Below, in pieces: positions 37,129 to 51,300 of a stretch of DNA of 64,000 bases; within the stretch, counting starts at the first letter, position 1, and the number at the start of each line of letters is the position of its first letter. Under the pieces are notes generated by a model. It was not told the DNA's origin. It worked only from the letters and a program-made list of their open reading frames with translations, and ran no database searches. The DNA comes from Liolophura sinensis (taxonomy: Eukaryota > Mollusca > Polyplacophora > Chitonida > Chitonidae), in NCBI RefSeq assembly GCF_032854445.1, contig NC_088295.1:31800470-31864469 (forward strand), in the 5' to 3' direction. The translations under genes were made by a program, and so were the position numbers.

Positions 37129-37421
37129 TCAGTGGCTTGACTGTGGTTGGACATTGATGACTTTCGATGTCTTCCCTTCTGAATGCGCGCTTTCCATGGG
37201 GTATACACTGTAAGGAGGTGGATCGTTCACGATAACCCCATCTTTCGTGGCCTCTGTTCCAATGCCCATGTTTTCAGGATGACTGGGCTCTGCTTGCACG
37301 GGCGTGACTGTTGATCTCTGCGCCGACAATGTCGTCTTCTTAAGACATAAGAGAAACAACACCACGCCGCTTAAGACGAGTGCAGCACCAAGCCCGAGCC
37401 CCAAAGCCAGGTAGGAGAAAG
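37129..37421 (-). CDS. Giant gene: transmembrane helix and cytoplasmic tail, stop codon
   Basis: Follows CTTGTTACAG. About 23 hydrophobic residues ([17 protein letters not shown] and on to LLCL) precede KK, giving a type I membrane topology. The tail is about 70 residues with [10 protein letters not shown], a PPxY motif of the kind bound by WW domains such as those of NEDD4-type ligases. TGA is at 37131-37129. Confidence 0.85.
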
Positions 37422-39323
37422 CTGTAACAAGTAACGATAACTAATGATAATTTTATGAAATGCTGATTGGGCTGAAATGTTGTTTATTTGCTTTTCCAGT
37501 TTAAGTTCGCTATTAACGTTCCCAATGGGTTGACAAGTGTACAAACTATCGCTGTGTGAAGTAAGGCAATCGTCCTTGAAGGACATATACTTATCCATGT
37601 CAATAAACTACTGGTCCCTAGACAAAGTTAAAATGCAATGAAACGAGTCTCCTCCTTTATCCAACAGAGGTCCGGTATATATGTATGGCACGGCTATGAT
37701 TCAGTCATGACACTTGATCGCTCTCATTTGCTAGGAGGTGCATCAGGTGCACTCTAGTTCTTTTGTTGACTACATCTACCGACAATGCCTCACATGTTTG
37801 TAAATTATGGTTTTAGCGCCAAGGCAGGCAAAATACCTAAAGAAGCATGTACAATTACTCATCCCGCAAAACACAAAAATAGGATATTTATTAGACAAAA
37901 TAGTAAAATAAATCATGTATTGTAAACGAATATAAGTTATTTCATTTTACTTTGCCTGTTTGTCCAGTTAAATGTCTGGGTCTGTTTGTCGTGTTAAATG
38001 CGTGTCTGTTTGTCGTGTTAAATGGCTTTGTCTGCTGGTCGTGTTTGATGCGTGTGTCTAATATTATTTTTATACAGTTTAATGCCATAAATGCAGTATC
38101 CCAAATATTTAGTATTTTCGTGCGAAAGGAAATAATACTACTACAAAAGACTGTCGCATGAGGGGCAAAACCAGAGCAGCTACGACAGTGTATTAACTGG
38201 TAAATGGTCACACGTGAAATCTGACCTTTTATCAGTTTACCACAATCAGAGTGCCCTGAATAACAGCATGTTTGGTTTATCAGTGCGACAGATTCGAGGG
38301 ATGGTACAGTCATCAACATGTTTTCACTAGCTATGTTGTAGTTTTCAACCTACGTCCTAACATCATCCTATTCATGTCATCAAGTAAAGAACATCGACAT
38401 AACTATGCCACACTATTGCGACATAATCTTGTGTCCTCTGACTTCGGATATTTAAATCCTGTTGAAAGCAGCTATTTCAGAATTTCTTACCTTGAACTGT
38501 CTTCTCCTTGTCATTCCCTGTGACAGATTGTCGTGCCCACTGGCCTTGGTGAGAGGCAGTGAAGGCTTGAACCAGAATCTCATAGTCACCATCATTAGTT
38601 TCACTGCCAATATCCGGTGGCAAGTGATAACTGGATGCCACCGTTGTTACGTTCAGCAACACCTTCGGTTCATTACCTTTTTGTACCATGACTCTGTAAC
38701 CTGCAGGTAGGCAGAAAAAAAGACGATGCTTTACTTCTTTACAGCTTTAAAGTGGATGAACAGTTACAGATATAACCTTTGGCCTTCAGATTCATTCCAA
38801 ATAAGCATCAAAATGAGGCATGTCATTGTTAAAGAGCCATGCTATATTGTACCTCGAACAAATCAAACAGACACTTTGCGCGTTAACTTTTGAAAGAATG
38901 TAAACCCTCAGCTGCATCTTACCAAATGAACGCCCAAGAACACATAATGTCTGAAGATGACTTAGGATATCTTTACTGTCTAGGCTACGATTCTCACAAT
39001 TATTAAGTTAGTGCAATTTCATAAGAAATTGTTACTATTTATTTATTTATTCCATTGTTAATGGAAAACAATACTACAGCATCCATGTCGAATGAGTTCT
39101 TCAGAGGTACTAAGTATTCAAGTAATGTTTCGTTTTTCACAGAGATTATGAGTTTATTTCAGCTCTTAACATTGAATCGGTTTTCTAGTGGATGCTAAAT
39201 GGACCTTTGCTGTTGGCAAGACCTTTATCTCGTTTTCATGAAGACGTATATCTGATGATTTTTACTACCGGTACCTACCTCCAATTTTGTGTATTGTTAT
39301 GCGATATATATATATATAATAAC

Positions 39324-39360
<37 letters not shown>

Positions 39361-42300
39361 CACCTTCTCATCTTTCTACATTCTGTTATATTCCAACTGC
39401 AGCTGGTGGAGATTTCTTTCATATGTATATGTATGTATATGATATAGCCGGTTCGATCATGATTAGCATCGCTATGAGAGGACGGTCAGCATGTGTATAC
39501 GTCATCACATCGTGTTGAATATGTGACTGTGATGCGATTTAGAGGACAGCCAGCATCTGTATACGTCATCACATCGTGTTGAACGTGTAACTGTTGTGCC
39601 AATCAGAGTACAGCCAGCGTCTATATACGTCATTAACATCGTGTTGAATGTGTAACTGTTGTGTCAGTTAGAGTACGGTCAGTGTATACGTCATCACATC
39701 GTATTGAACGTGTAACTGTTGTGTCAGTTAGAGTACAGCCAACGTTTATATACGTCATGACATTGTATTGAGTGTGTAACTGAAGTGCCAGTTAGAGTAT
39801 AGCCAGCGTATGTACACGTTATCACATTGTTTTGAATGTGTAACTGGAGCTGTGCAATTAAATTAAGCACGACTGGGGATTTCCACACATGCAATATAGT
39901 ATATGGTTTAAAATGGGAAACGGCTAATGGTGTCTTAATCGCATCATTAGAACCTGCGGAATGCTTCTTTTTGGCTGTATATATCATTGTTCTCTGCTGT
40001 GGAGCTTTGTTCTGGGCGGTATTTTGTTACATTGCAATATTATGTCCAATGCACATGGCCTTCACTATGTATTTTTCACGCCACTATTGGGTCATACATA
40101 AGCCGTATGGTGCCGATCAGAAAGTATTTTGGTTTATAACGTACATCCATAATTACTTACCTCTGATAAAGCGCTCTGCGCGAGAGTGAATCTGCCAGGA
40201 TATCACCTTCTCCTGAGAGGGCTGGAAGTCGTTCAGGAGTGGGGCTGGTAACATGTACCTCTGGGTGTCATCCACTGCCAGATGGACACAAGTATACTTA
40301 TAAGTGCCATACTGTTAACTATCTTCCACTTTAACCCACTAACACATTGAATGTATTTCTTTATATTGTTATTAAGATTCACTCTCTTGCGCAAATGTGT
40401 GGGAACATGACAGAATCCGGTGAACAACACTGCACTTCGCGAGTACACCTGACAAAATCCCTAAAGTGACAGTGGAGGAAAACACTGTACCTGACCAGTA
40501 CACCAGACCAAACTTCTGTCATGACGATGGAGGAAAGCATTTCACATCGCCAGTACACCTGACTAAATTTCTGATGTGACGGCACGTCTTGCCAGTATAT
40601 AGCCATACCAGGGGCCTGTTTTATGAAATAGTCGCAAATCACATGTATTGAAGAGATACATCACCATGGTAAACGCACTTGGCGTAGTGCTGCGACAGCT
40701 TTGTAAAACAGACCCCAGCAGAGCGGAAGTTGGACTGGCACATACGAGCTTATTGGACAAGATGTATTCGAACAAGTCTGAAAGATTGAGTAGCAAGGAC
40801 AATTGTGTGGTTTTGAACATGGTTGAACTTACCACATGCATGTTCCGTGAACTGACGATATCCAGATGGGCACTCGTTCTCAACTCCGGCCACGTCCAAA
40901 ATGGAGGGATTGATATAGTAGGTGTGGTCACTCAGTGTAAACAAAGCTCTCTCCGCATCAAACTTCGTTTGCAGGAGCGCCCAGGACTTCTGAACCTTCT
41001 CCAGCATGGCCTGATACATGGTCGGACAATCTGACTCGGTACACACTTCCTTCGGTTTACAGTTGACGGTGATGAATACGTTGATTACGTCCGAGTCATA
41101 TTTCTTCACATTGAACTGCACATCTGGATAGACACCTTCGATAAGTATGCTGATAGCACTAACCATGCCCTCTTCAAAGTTTGAGACGTGTACTCCAATC
41201 TCGGATAAAACAGTTTCAGGTACCGATCCCTGAGAACTCATGTAACCCAAAGACGTTTCCATTACCGGACAAATTGGTGTTCCGTCAAAGACGTTAAAAA
41301 TGGACTCTGTAGAAGTTGCTGTGCCGTATACGTTGGACGCTTCGCAAGCATAAAGACCAGATAAAGCCGGAGAGATGTCTGTCAGGGACAGGCTGAACGG
41401 ATTGCTCTGAAATTCAGGCAGTAAACTTGCAGTCGTAAACCAAGATATCGTGGGAAAAGGGACGCCAAACGACAGACACTCTACTGAGACTTCTGCTCCT
41501 GTTAGAACCTCCAGGTCTTCTAATGGTGATGTGATTCTTGCTGAGTATTCCACCACAAGGTGAGCGGGGTCGGCGGTTGTGTTAGCCATGTGGTTTCCTA
41601 CCACACAGGAGTACACACCTTCATCCTCGGAACTGATATTAAACAGCTGGATTGAAGTGAACTGCTGCCCAGTAGTTAGAATCTGTCCATTTTTGTACCA
41701 GTAATACATTGGCATGGGTATACTCTCTGCCTTGCAATCGAATGTAACGTCAGATCCTTCTATGGCCGTCCTGTTGCTGGGAGATTCTGTAATTACCGGA
41801 ATGGTGCCACAGAAAATGTCGGTCGCGTCGATCCAGTCGACAGAGTCCAGCATGTCGCTGGTAACGCTTTTTACGTCTACAATTTCTCGGGTGTCGTTAT
41901 CTAGTAAATCCATATACGAACTCTCCAAATCAGGAAGACTCTGTTGAGCATTAACTACCAAGTCTGGATCGACAGAGCTAAAAAGCTGGTAGAGCTCTCC
42001 GAAACTGTACACTACACAATCAGAAAAACCCGAACAGCTTGATGTATTGAAATATTCAACAGTGAGATTCTCCATTTCAGCTTTCCATGCAGGTATTATC
42101 TTGTAACTCATTGTGCTCTCAACGCTTTCATTGTTTTGTTTGTGAATAAAATCACTCGCCGTTTTACTTTCGTGGAGTACTTCATCGTCATCTTCATTTG
42201 TCTCATTAAGAGCAGCGTGTATCTCTTCTGATGTCAGGTTAAAATCTTCTGCAGCAATGCTCATGTCTATCCCAAGAGATTCTGGCGTAGAATTTTGCAT

Positions 42301-45300
42301 CCAGCCAAAAGCGGTTCGCTGATGCGTCGAATTTTCCATTGCAGCTTGTGCTTGATTCTCCATCTCTACAGAAACATTAAACAAAACGTCTACCCCTAAC
42401 CTCAAGAAATCGAAAATTGGTTTGTAAGTAGAGCATTGCTTGTCCCAGAAATCCACACTATCAAACTGAGATTGTGGAATGGTATTATTTCCCGATGCGT
42501 CAGCGTTGCCATCTGACGTCTGACGTCTCTGTCTATATAGTTTGTGAAGCCTCGAATAAATGATGAAATCGGCTTCTCTTTTCCGTTTTCCAAAGAGGTT
42601 CCCCAGAGCATTCAAAGATCCTTCTACCACCGCCTTGGCAGCATTCCATAAGCTGCTTGCCAGATTTTTAAAATTAATTCTAAAGCCCACTTTCGTCCAT
42701 CCCAGAGAAAACAGATTCAGCTCACAAAAAACTCCAAATTCAAAGAGATTCTTCGTTGAAAGTTCCAAATCAAACCCACATTGTTTAACATCAATGATTT
42801 TCTGTAAACCATATTGAACAATGAAGTCAAATACATGGTAAGCTAATTTTATAGCCACCTTCACTACTTCGAGTGCAACATTTGCCGCATCAAGAATTAC
42901 CTTCACTCCTTCCAGTCCCAGAACTGCTAGATCAAACGCTGCTTTGGCAACCTCAATTAGAACACGCGACTTATCAACAACAATCTGTGCAACGGACACA
43001 GCAGTTTTCGCCAAGTCGAGAGCTACCATTGGAATGCGAACGGCTATTTTTGCAATTTCCAAAGCAGCGTACGCCAGACCTCTAACAATTCTACAAGCAA
43101 CATTAGCAAGAATGCAGATAGGATCTGGAATGCGAAACATACAGCTTGTAAAACTGATGCATGGGTAGGGAATTCTGAGAAACCACACCTTTGCCCAACA
43201 TAACCGAACCTTAATACCTGGAATGCATACACTTGAGCAGGATTTTATCCTACACAGACCATCTACGCGTTTCTGGGCAGCGTTCAGTGTTTGCATGGCC
43301 TTGCGGAAAGGTTCTTTTGCTTTTTCTAGCTTTTGTTTGGCTCCCTCGAGTACAGCGATTGCCCTGTCGAAGGCGACATTAGCGCCATCTAGACCCTTTT
43401 TCTTTTCATTAAGCCAGTTCTGTGCCCCTGTCAACTTTCCTTTAGCAGACTTCACTGCATTTTGGGCTCTTTCGAGTCTATTTACGGCAGAGTCAGCTAA
43501 ACGTTTAGCAAAGAGGCGTATGTAATCTCCTAAACTGCCATTAAACGAATGTGAGCCTGGGAGGAATCTGCCTTGTACGATCAAGGCTATTTCAGACACG
43601 GGAACAAAAATGTTCGCAGATATTAACAATCTTGTCCTGAATAAACCAAACACATTAACTTCAAAAACCGAGGATAGTCCACTGCGTCTCAAGATGAGAT
43701 TCGTGCTCAGTTCCACGCCAAAAATGCTTGCCAACACCTCCATTCTAATCAAGAACTTATCACTGTTTTGGGCTAAAGCCATTTCAACGGCTCCTCCGTC
43801 AATGCTGATGAAAACCTTCCATACAATATTTGTTGGAAGTCGCACTTTCACAGAAGCCACGTCAACTCCAGGAACCTTTAGGACACCATGAATACGCACC
43901 GCTTTTTCTTCTGACAATTCTTCGTAGAGATCTGCAAATCGCCCACAATGACCAATGTTTGAGTCTGCGCTTACAAATTCAGCACTGAGGAGAAATTCTT
44001 GACCTAGCAGTGAAACAGACATCTGACCCTTCACTCCCCAACTTCCAGATCCGTTTATTAGTGCATTGAATTGCTGTAAAAATGTTATCTGCATTTCTTT
44101 GGCATTTGATAGGATGCTTCTAATAAATTCCATAAGAGTGTTGGAAATGTTTGTCCAGTCAAACGATAAGATTTCTACGGAAATTTGATAAACAAAGCTA
44201 TATATTTCCGTTGACAAAATTCTAAGGTTTGCGATGAAGTCGTACAAAAATGAAGAAATGCTTTCAACCGAAGGGCTACTTGAACCTGAGAGGAAGCTGT
44301 TGAGGAGACTACTGGTTTCTTGTACCAGAACTGATAACCGCTGTAACTTTTCTGTTACCAACATGAAGCCTGACGATTTGACAATTGACGATAGGTACAC
44401 CGTCAAACTGGACAAATCACTCCGTATAAAACCGAGGCTGCCCTGTAGATTAGACTGGATATCTTTAACGTTATTCAACTGCGCTGAATCTAATATCCTG
44501 AAAAAAAAACCTTCCACCGACGCGTCGAATGCCAAGTCTGTGATAAACGACAAGGCATCAAGGTAAATGATTCTGATGCTTGCCGCAAGAAAAATTCCAG
44601 GAGGATTAGCTTCCAGTCCACAATATTGTCTCTCCTGTTGACCTATACATAAAATAAAAAATCTTTTACTGAATTATTCCAGATAGTTAACTTTTTATTA
44701 AACTTATCAGGAAAGTAAGTATAAACTGCACAAAGGAAGCTTGTTTACAATGTACGTATGAAGTGGGCTAACCTTTCTCCAGAGCAAAGACAGCCTAAAG
44801 ACATGCGTTTAACTACTGTAAGCTGTTTTTTCGACTGGTTTTTTGTCACTGTACTTACCACCCAATGAAACCAGAGCACTGACTCCCACATGAAGACTAT
44901 ATCGGTAAGTCAGGGATATCGTGCATGTCTTGCTGAAGATAGGGACCGTCAGCTTGAGGTGCAGCTTTGAGTTTATCTGTAGCATGGCTGACCAGGGATC
45001 ACTGAACAAATGGGTAAATATCTGAAAAATGGAACGGCGTATCAATACTGAAACATCAAATTTGTATCCATCAGTTGCAAGCGTGGTAGCACAGTGCACT
45101 GACTTGAAAGACTCTCACCAATGCGGTCGCTGCAGCTCATGTTGGCTTGTGAAGGTCTTTCAGTAACCTGAGGTCCGTTGTCTCCCGGGCTCTACCCGAT
45201 TTACTCTCACCATAATGCTGACCGCCGCCGTATAACTGAAATAGTCTTGCGTAAAACACTAATCAAATAAATAAATATTTAGTGATTTTTTATCCACCGA

Positions 45301-48300
45301 CCCTTTCCATACACCTACCAAACCTTTGGGTTTTTTGCCAACAGTACACCCAGGAGCTTGATTCAAGCTTACTACCAGATTTTTTATTTGCTACTACGAT
45401 CTAGTGAGTGATCTAGTCGAGTGAGCCAGCGAGGGTCCCTAATTTCATAAGTTTTTTGAACATTAATAGTGAATTATGCCAATCTTACAATTTGTGCCAA
45501 ATGTATAGCACTTCCTGCAAAAGTCTTCCCGTAAACTGAGTTTGGAAATGTATACAGTCATTTATCACTGTTTTGGTTTTATCTGTGTATCTAAAGACAT
45601 CGAGGGACCAGCCGGGCTAGACGATTAAAGTGCTGGCTACGACTATAAGGAACAATGAGGCCACCTGGTCGAATTCATTTTGAATACAAGCGTCAAGTCC
45701 AACATTCATATACCATTCGTAGCCCGTAAAGGGCGTTCCAAGTCGATAATCGCAAGATCCATTTCCAAAACAACGTTTAACAATAGCTCCCAAAAACAAA
45801 GGTATGTAAGAAATTGTACAAATAAGAAATAAAGAGGGTAACACACAAGAGAGAAGCGGTCATCAGTTTTCAATGATGCCGGGCAGACAATGAATATTCC
45901 AGGCATGAATTCCATATCAAAGTTAAATTCGTAGTCCGTCAATGAGTTCCATGTCAAATAACAATTAATACTGTTTCTGCTACGGCTTTAAGTGAATACT
46001 GATCTGCTGCGGCTTTAAGTGCCAGGCATCCGGCCAAGGTTATTTGCTTAATCCAGGCACTTCGGTTTCCTCTACCCATAAACCTCTGCCTATAAATTTC
46101 TGCCCATAAGTCTTGAGCACGACTTTAAACACTAATCAGTCAATCAAACAATCAAACATCAAAGACTGAAAGTCAGTCTTAACGTAAAAAATTTAGTCCA
46201 CCAAAATGATTCAGGTATGAGCCTGGGCGTTTGGCTAAGTTCTGAAATGGAAATTCATAAATCTTACCTTTCGAACATCCATTAATGCCAAAAGAAGTCT
46301 CCCTTGACTTCCAGGGAATAATCAATCAGCTTTGTTTGCCTGTTTCTCGACATCAACTCCAAACCACAAAGATGCCTTTTTGGGGGGCTGCAAGATGTGA
46401 ATCACAAAAACTTTGGTTAATAAACACATGAATGGACATAAATGCCATTGATAAATTGAAATAAATTATGCAGATCATAGTGTGTCTTGCTATGCAGATG
46501 TGTGTTATTTGTGTACTTTTGGCACTAAGTTCTGTTGATAGAATGACAGTTTATTAATTTATATTTAACTTAGTACTTAAAAGTTAGCAAGTTATACGCT
46601 TACGTGTATTCGAAAACCTCGTCTCCATTCCATAATGTCACCCCAGAAATCTGTCTGTCTGTGTTAAGAAGTTTGCTAAAGGAAATCCCAATACCTCTCG
46701 GAGATACGTTTAGGTTTATGTTCTTTAGAATCTTGAAAAATGCTACCCTCTGGAGTAGTTCCGAGACCTGGTCGGGGAACATGATCACAAGCGTCAGTTC
46801 ATTCTGCAAACCGATGATGAAGCAGAACTCGTTGTTTTCTGAGCTGGAGACATCCACACTCTCCCCTATTAAGGACATCACGAATTTCCCCTGTACTCTC
46901 ACCGTGTAATACAATCGACCATTAAACACCGGTGCTCCGTAGCAAGACGGAATTTTCTGCACATTTCGACCTATGGTTATCTTAGGAATGTATCGAACCC
47001 AGCTGGAAGAAAATTCCCCAACATTAAACGACAACCAGTTTGGTAGAGCGCTACCTAATCCTGTAAGAAAAGACCCGAGAAGACTTCGCTTCTGGGTGAA
47101 ATCTGTATGATCTTCGTCAGATAGAGATATCTCATCGCAAGACTGGGCGTCTTTAGGACTGATTAGTTGACCGTCACTGGGCTGTCTCTTGGGGTTGATT
47201 GGACCAAGCATCATCTTGTTATCCGTCATAACAATTTCCAGACCATTTTCAGAGACTGGCAAAGACAGATTACTTGTCGTCAAGAAGACGACACCTTGTG
47301 TAAACTGTACTCTCGACTTCAAGTCGTACCAAGGTTGCGTTGAAGACAAATGAAATATGGTTCCCTTGAAGGTTATCTCTGCTTGGAAGCATCCTTTCGG
47401 TAAGACATTCCCCGCTAAGTTCAGACGGGAAAAAACGTCTTCAGTCTTAATATTAAGCGTTGGAATCTGTGGGTAATGCTCAGCGTCGGCACCGGGAGAC
47501 GTTCCACGTCACAACGTGCAATCCTCTGGACTTGGTAAGAACCTTGATGGACGCCGATGTGGATGGGTATGTAATCACAATGAAATTTGGGATGACCTCC
47601 GTGTCTGTGTCAGTAACTGCCTGGAGTAAGAGCTGTTTCTTTGGGTGCGCTTGGATTCTATAAGTATCCGACTCGACACCAGCACGTGCAGTAATAACTT
47701 CTGGTAGGGTAACCTCTCCTGTGAGGCAAAACTCTCCTGTGTAACCACTTCCGTTACAGTCACAGCGGAAGCTGGTGTTTGTCAAAAGACAAGTACCACC
47801 ATTTAAACACGGACTTGAGTAACAAGGATCTGCAATGACAGGGAACATTTTCATATGAGGATTTCCCTGGACACAAGAAAGATAGTGCCATTGTGCTCAA
47901 GATATGTATGTCTTTAATTTGATGTTTCTAATTATAACTTAGGATCTAGTTATAAGGTAACATTCTTGACAATAAATACGAGTAAACCGTAACTAACCTA
48001 TACAGTGACTCCCATCGCTATGAAGCACCCTGTCATCGGGGCACTTACAAGTACCGTCATCTGAAGGAGTACACACAGCCCAGCAATTGATGTTACCGTT
48101 GAAAGGGCATTTCGAGGCATCTGTTGAAAAAAAAGACTTTATGGTTTATTCATTGTTTCATATATAGCATTGGAAAGAAACTGGTAACAACTCTGTGATG
48201 ACCTACGAGTGTAACTGGTGTAAGGCATTGTGTGTGGAGACAGGTTAAACTTCATTTATTCACTCCTTGCCATTCATGGTGGGACCTGCAGAGGCAGACA

Positions 48301-51300
48301 GATGTTCACATGGATGTAAACGAATATTAGACAATTTACGTGTGTAGAGGGTACCAACCTTGACACGTGGACCCATCCGAGGCCAACACCAATCCCTCGG
48401 GGCAAGAACATTCCCTGGACCCGGGGAATTATCACACAGTTCCTGACAACCACCGTTTGAAATCTCACATTCGTCTATGTCTGAATTGCACAATAAAACC
48501 TCGACATAAACAATTAGTCAAGAATGAAACTCCTCAATAGCCTGGTATATTCCTGACCAGAAACAGAAGTCTAAGAAATCTGGACCACACTGATGTCAAA
48601 TACAAATTTAAAATAAGGAAAAATTGTATGAGCATTGAAACTGTTTATTAACTCAGACAACGGCGTTATATGATGACCTCATTTTGTGAGGGACTCAAGG
48701 TGATTAATTGACCTCATGCTTGGCGCTGTGTCATACTTTTTCACACATGCTTTCTACATGTAGTTTTGGCATTTGCCCAAATGTCTGTGCTAATATACAT
48801 ATAGGTTTATTCTTGTGTGCAGTAATAAACTTGCATGCCACTCTATATATTACCCAGCATCCACTTTGTGGTATTTTGTTCGTATTCTTGTCCTCATATC
48901 TTTCTAGTACCTATATAAGCTTTTTCCATGTTTCGAATGATTCATTATAGTTACCTTTATAGGTGGTAAACTAGCAGAAACCTCTCACCAATGCGACAGC
49001 TGAAAGTCCAGCTCTGTTGGCAACCTGCGGATGGTCGTGGCCTTTCACCACCACAGCATAAGTCAAATATTTTTGAGTAAGGCGTAAAACTCTAATCAAG
49101 TAAATAAATAAATTAGCAGGACATATTGGCTTATTGGCTCACAGTAATATTTCATGCGTTTCATGCCAGTTTTTATACAACGTTAGGTTCACCTTAAGAC
49201 AGGTACTTTTATAAAAGATGTTCATGCGGGCTCAGCTTGTATATCCTCTACCTTTTACCCCTCGGATTTTAACTCCCTGCAACTAGGTGGAAATGATGCC
49301 CATGTGTTACAGTAGTTGGGTGTAATTTATGCAGAAATACAGGTAAAACTAAAATGCAATTAATATACAACACCCCTGTGATAAATTGGAATATAGTAAA
49401 CCGTAAGTTTTACTTAAACGAAATATAAAACTACGGTCAAAAGCAGATTTCGCCAGTATGAGGCCTTTCTAAGAAGGGTGGAATTCATAGCATACTAAAA
49501 ATATAGTGACGTTAACAAAAATTATTTGAGTATATATGTATAATAAATGTATAATATATTTGTATATATACATAATGAAATATTTTCTAGGGCCATTGGA
49601 GCTCCTGATTCGCCATATTATTTCGTTTCTATGAACATGGTCCTGAGGTAACAGGGGCGGCTTAGATTCCAGCCGGTACTTAAGATAACAATTTCGTGAC
49701 TATATTTTTCTTGAAATTTGTATTTTCAGTGTTTTACAGGAGTTACGGAGAAAATAATAAAATCACACAAAACCCGGTTTGTTTAAATTTTGCGCAGCTT
49801 ATCTATATATTAGATAAGTTTCAAAATAAAGCAAATATTAGTAGATGATGGCCTATATAGTGCAAGCTGAATGCTGTCAAAAATATATAATGGGTGATAC
49901 GTTTTCACGTGTTAGGTATCAGTATGTCGTAAAATAAGTTTTGGGGTACAAGAAGCTACACATTTTTATCAGTTCTTTATATATCTCACATATATTGACA
50001 ATGCAATTCGAGCTTGTTTCGAAAACCTACTTCTGATAGATCTGACCTGAATAGATATTAGCCAAGGTATTTAAAGACACGGTACGCCAATGGTTCGTGC
50101 CTACCAAGAATGCCCTAGAGTGGTTCCACAGAAGCTCTTTCACTGTGAACACTGATTCCCATCTCATTTCAAGGCGTCCTTTGTGCATGCTAGACTAATT
50201 TGGTCACCATTGTTTTGATTAATTTTTAAAGTGTGTTAGTCCATACCTTGACACGTGCGACCGTCACTGTCCAGTCTGTAGCCTGCCAGGCAGTCACAAT
50301 GATATGTTCCCGGGTCGTTTACACACAAATCACTGCAGTTCCCTATGGCTTCCAAACACTCGTCAATATCTAGGGTGAACATTAAAAAAATAAAAACAAC
50401 CATGGACGCCGGGGTAGATGTAGATTGTAGTATAGCACTAGTATTTGAAATGGTTTATACAAAGATATAATGTTCCCAAATACTCCCGAAATACAGGAAA
50501 CTCTACCCACCTGTGCAGGAAGTCTGTTCTGGGCCAGACGTGTATCCTGCCCTGCATTGGCACTCAGATGACCCCACGTGGTTAATACAGATCTGTTCAC
50601 AGCCACCATTGCTCGTCACACATTCATCAACATCTTCAAACAAGACAGGGGACAAAACAGTTAGCACAAAAGGCAAACAAATTATTCTTATACAGAGAAG
50701 AAAAGAAATTCACCAGGGAGAGCATTCTGATCTTCTCGTTGTCAACCAGGCAAAAGCAACCAGCAATTGGAAGTTGTGAGCTGAGAGTCTTTAAACTATG
50801 CATATTTTACATATTTCACTTTTGCATCTTTACTAATGATGTTTTAGCGTGCAAGATGTCAGACACTTCTTACAGAAGCATTCTTTCCAACGCAAGCATG
50901 TGAATACAGCCTTTTAAAACATGTCACATGGCAAATGGATTTTGCGTGCAGAATTAAATGTTGAAGAGCAAATTATCAAGTTATAATTTTCTGTTTCACC
51001 ATATATAATTTTGATTGTCGGAATATCGAAGTCTGAAAATGGCAGAGCTGTATTTATGATATTTTCTAAAACTTCGAGGACTGCAATATCTGACTCATTA
51101 CGAGTTCCAAGCCCCATATAGTTTTGGGTTCAGCCCTATTTTACTATACAATTACAAGCAGGTTGTATGCTACATGTACGTCCCCAGGGATGTACCAAAA
51201 GTGTAAAAACAAAATATTCCTACCAGTGCACGTTTTTCGGTCAGATTGTAATGCGTAGCCACTGTTACAGGCACACGCAAAGGATCCTGGAATGTTGACA

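Noticed and set aside
40161-40260. FN3 exon starting at 40260
   Set aside because: This acceptor gives phase 0 where the preceding exon ends in phase 1. The acceptor at 40275 gives matching phases.
40648-44566. Several plus-strand frames of 70-128 residues
   Set aside because: Shadows of the 3.8-kb minus-strand exon, which has domains, splice sites and phase agreement.
45610-45960. Extra exon of the giant gene
   Set aside because: No suitable acceptor and donor pair and no phase that links the exon ending at 46268 to the one starting at 45021.
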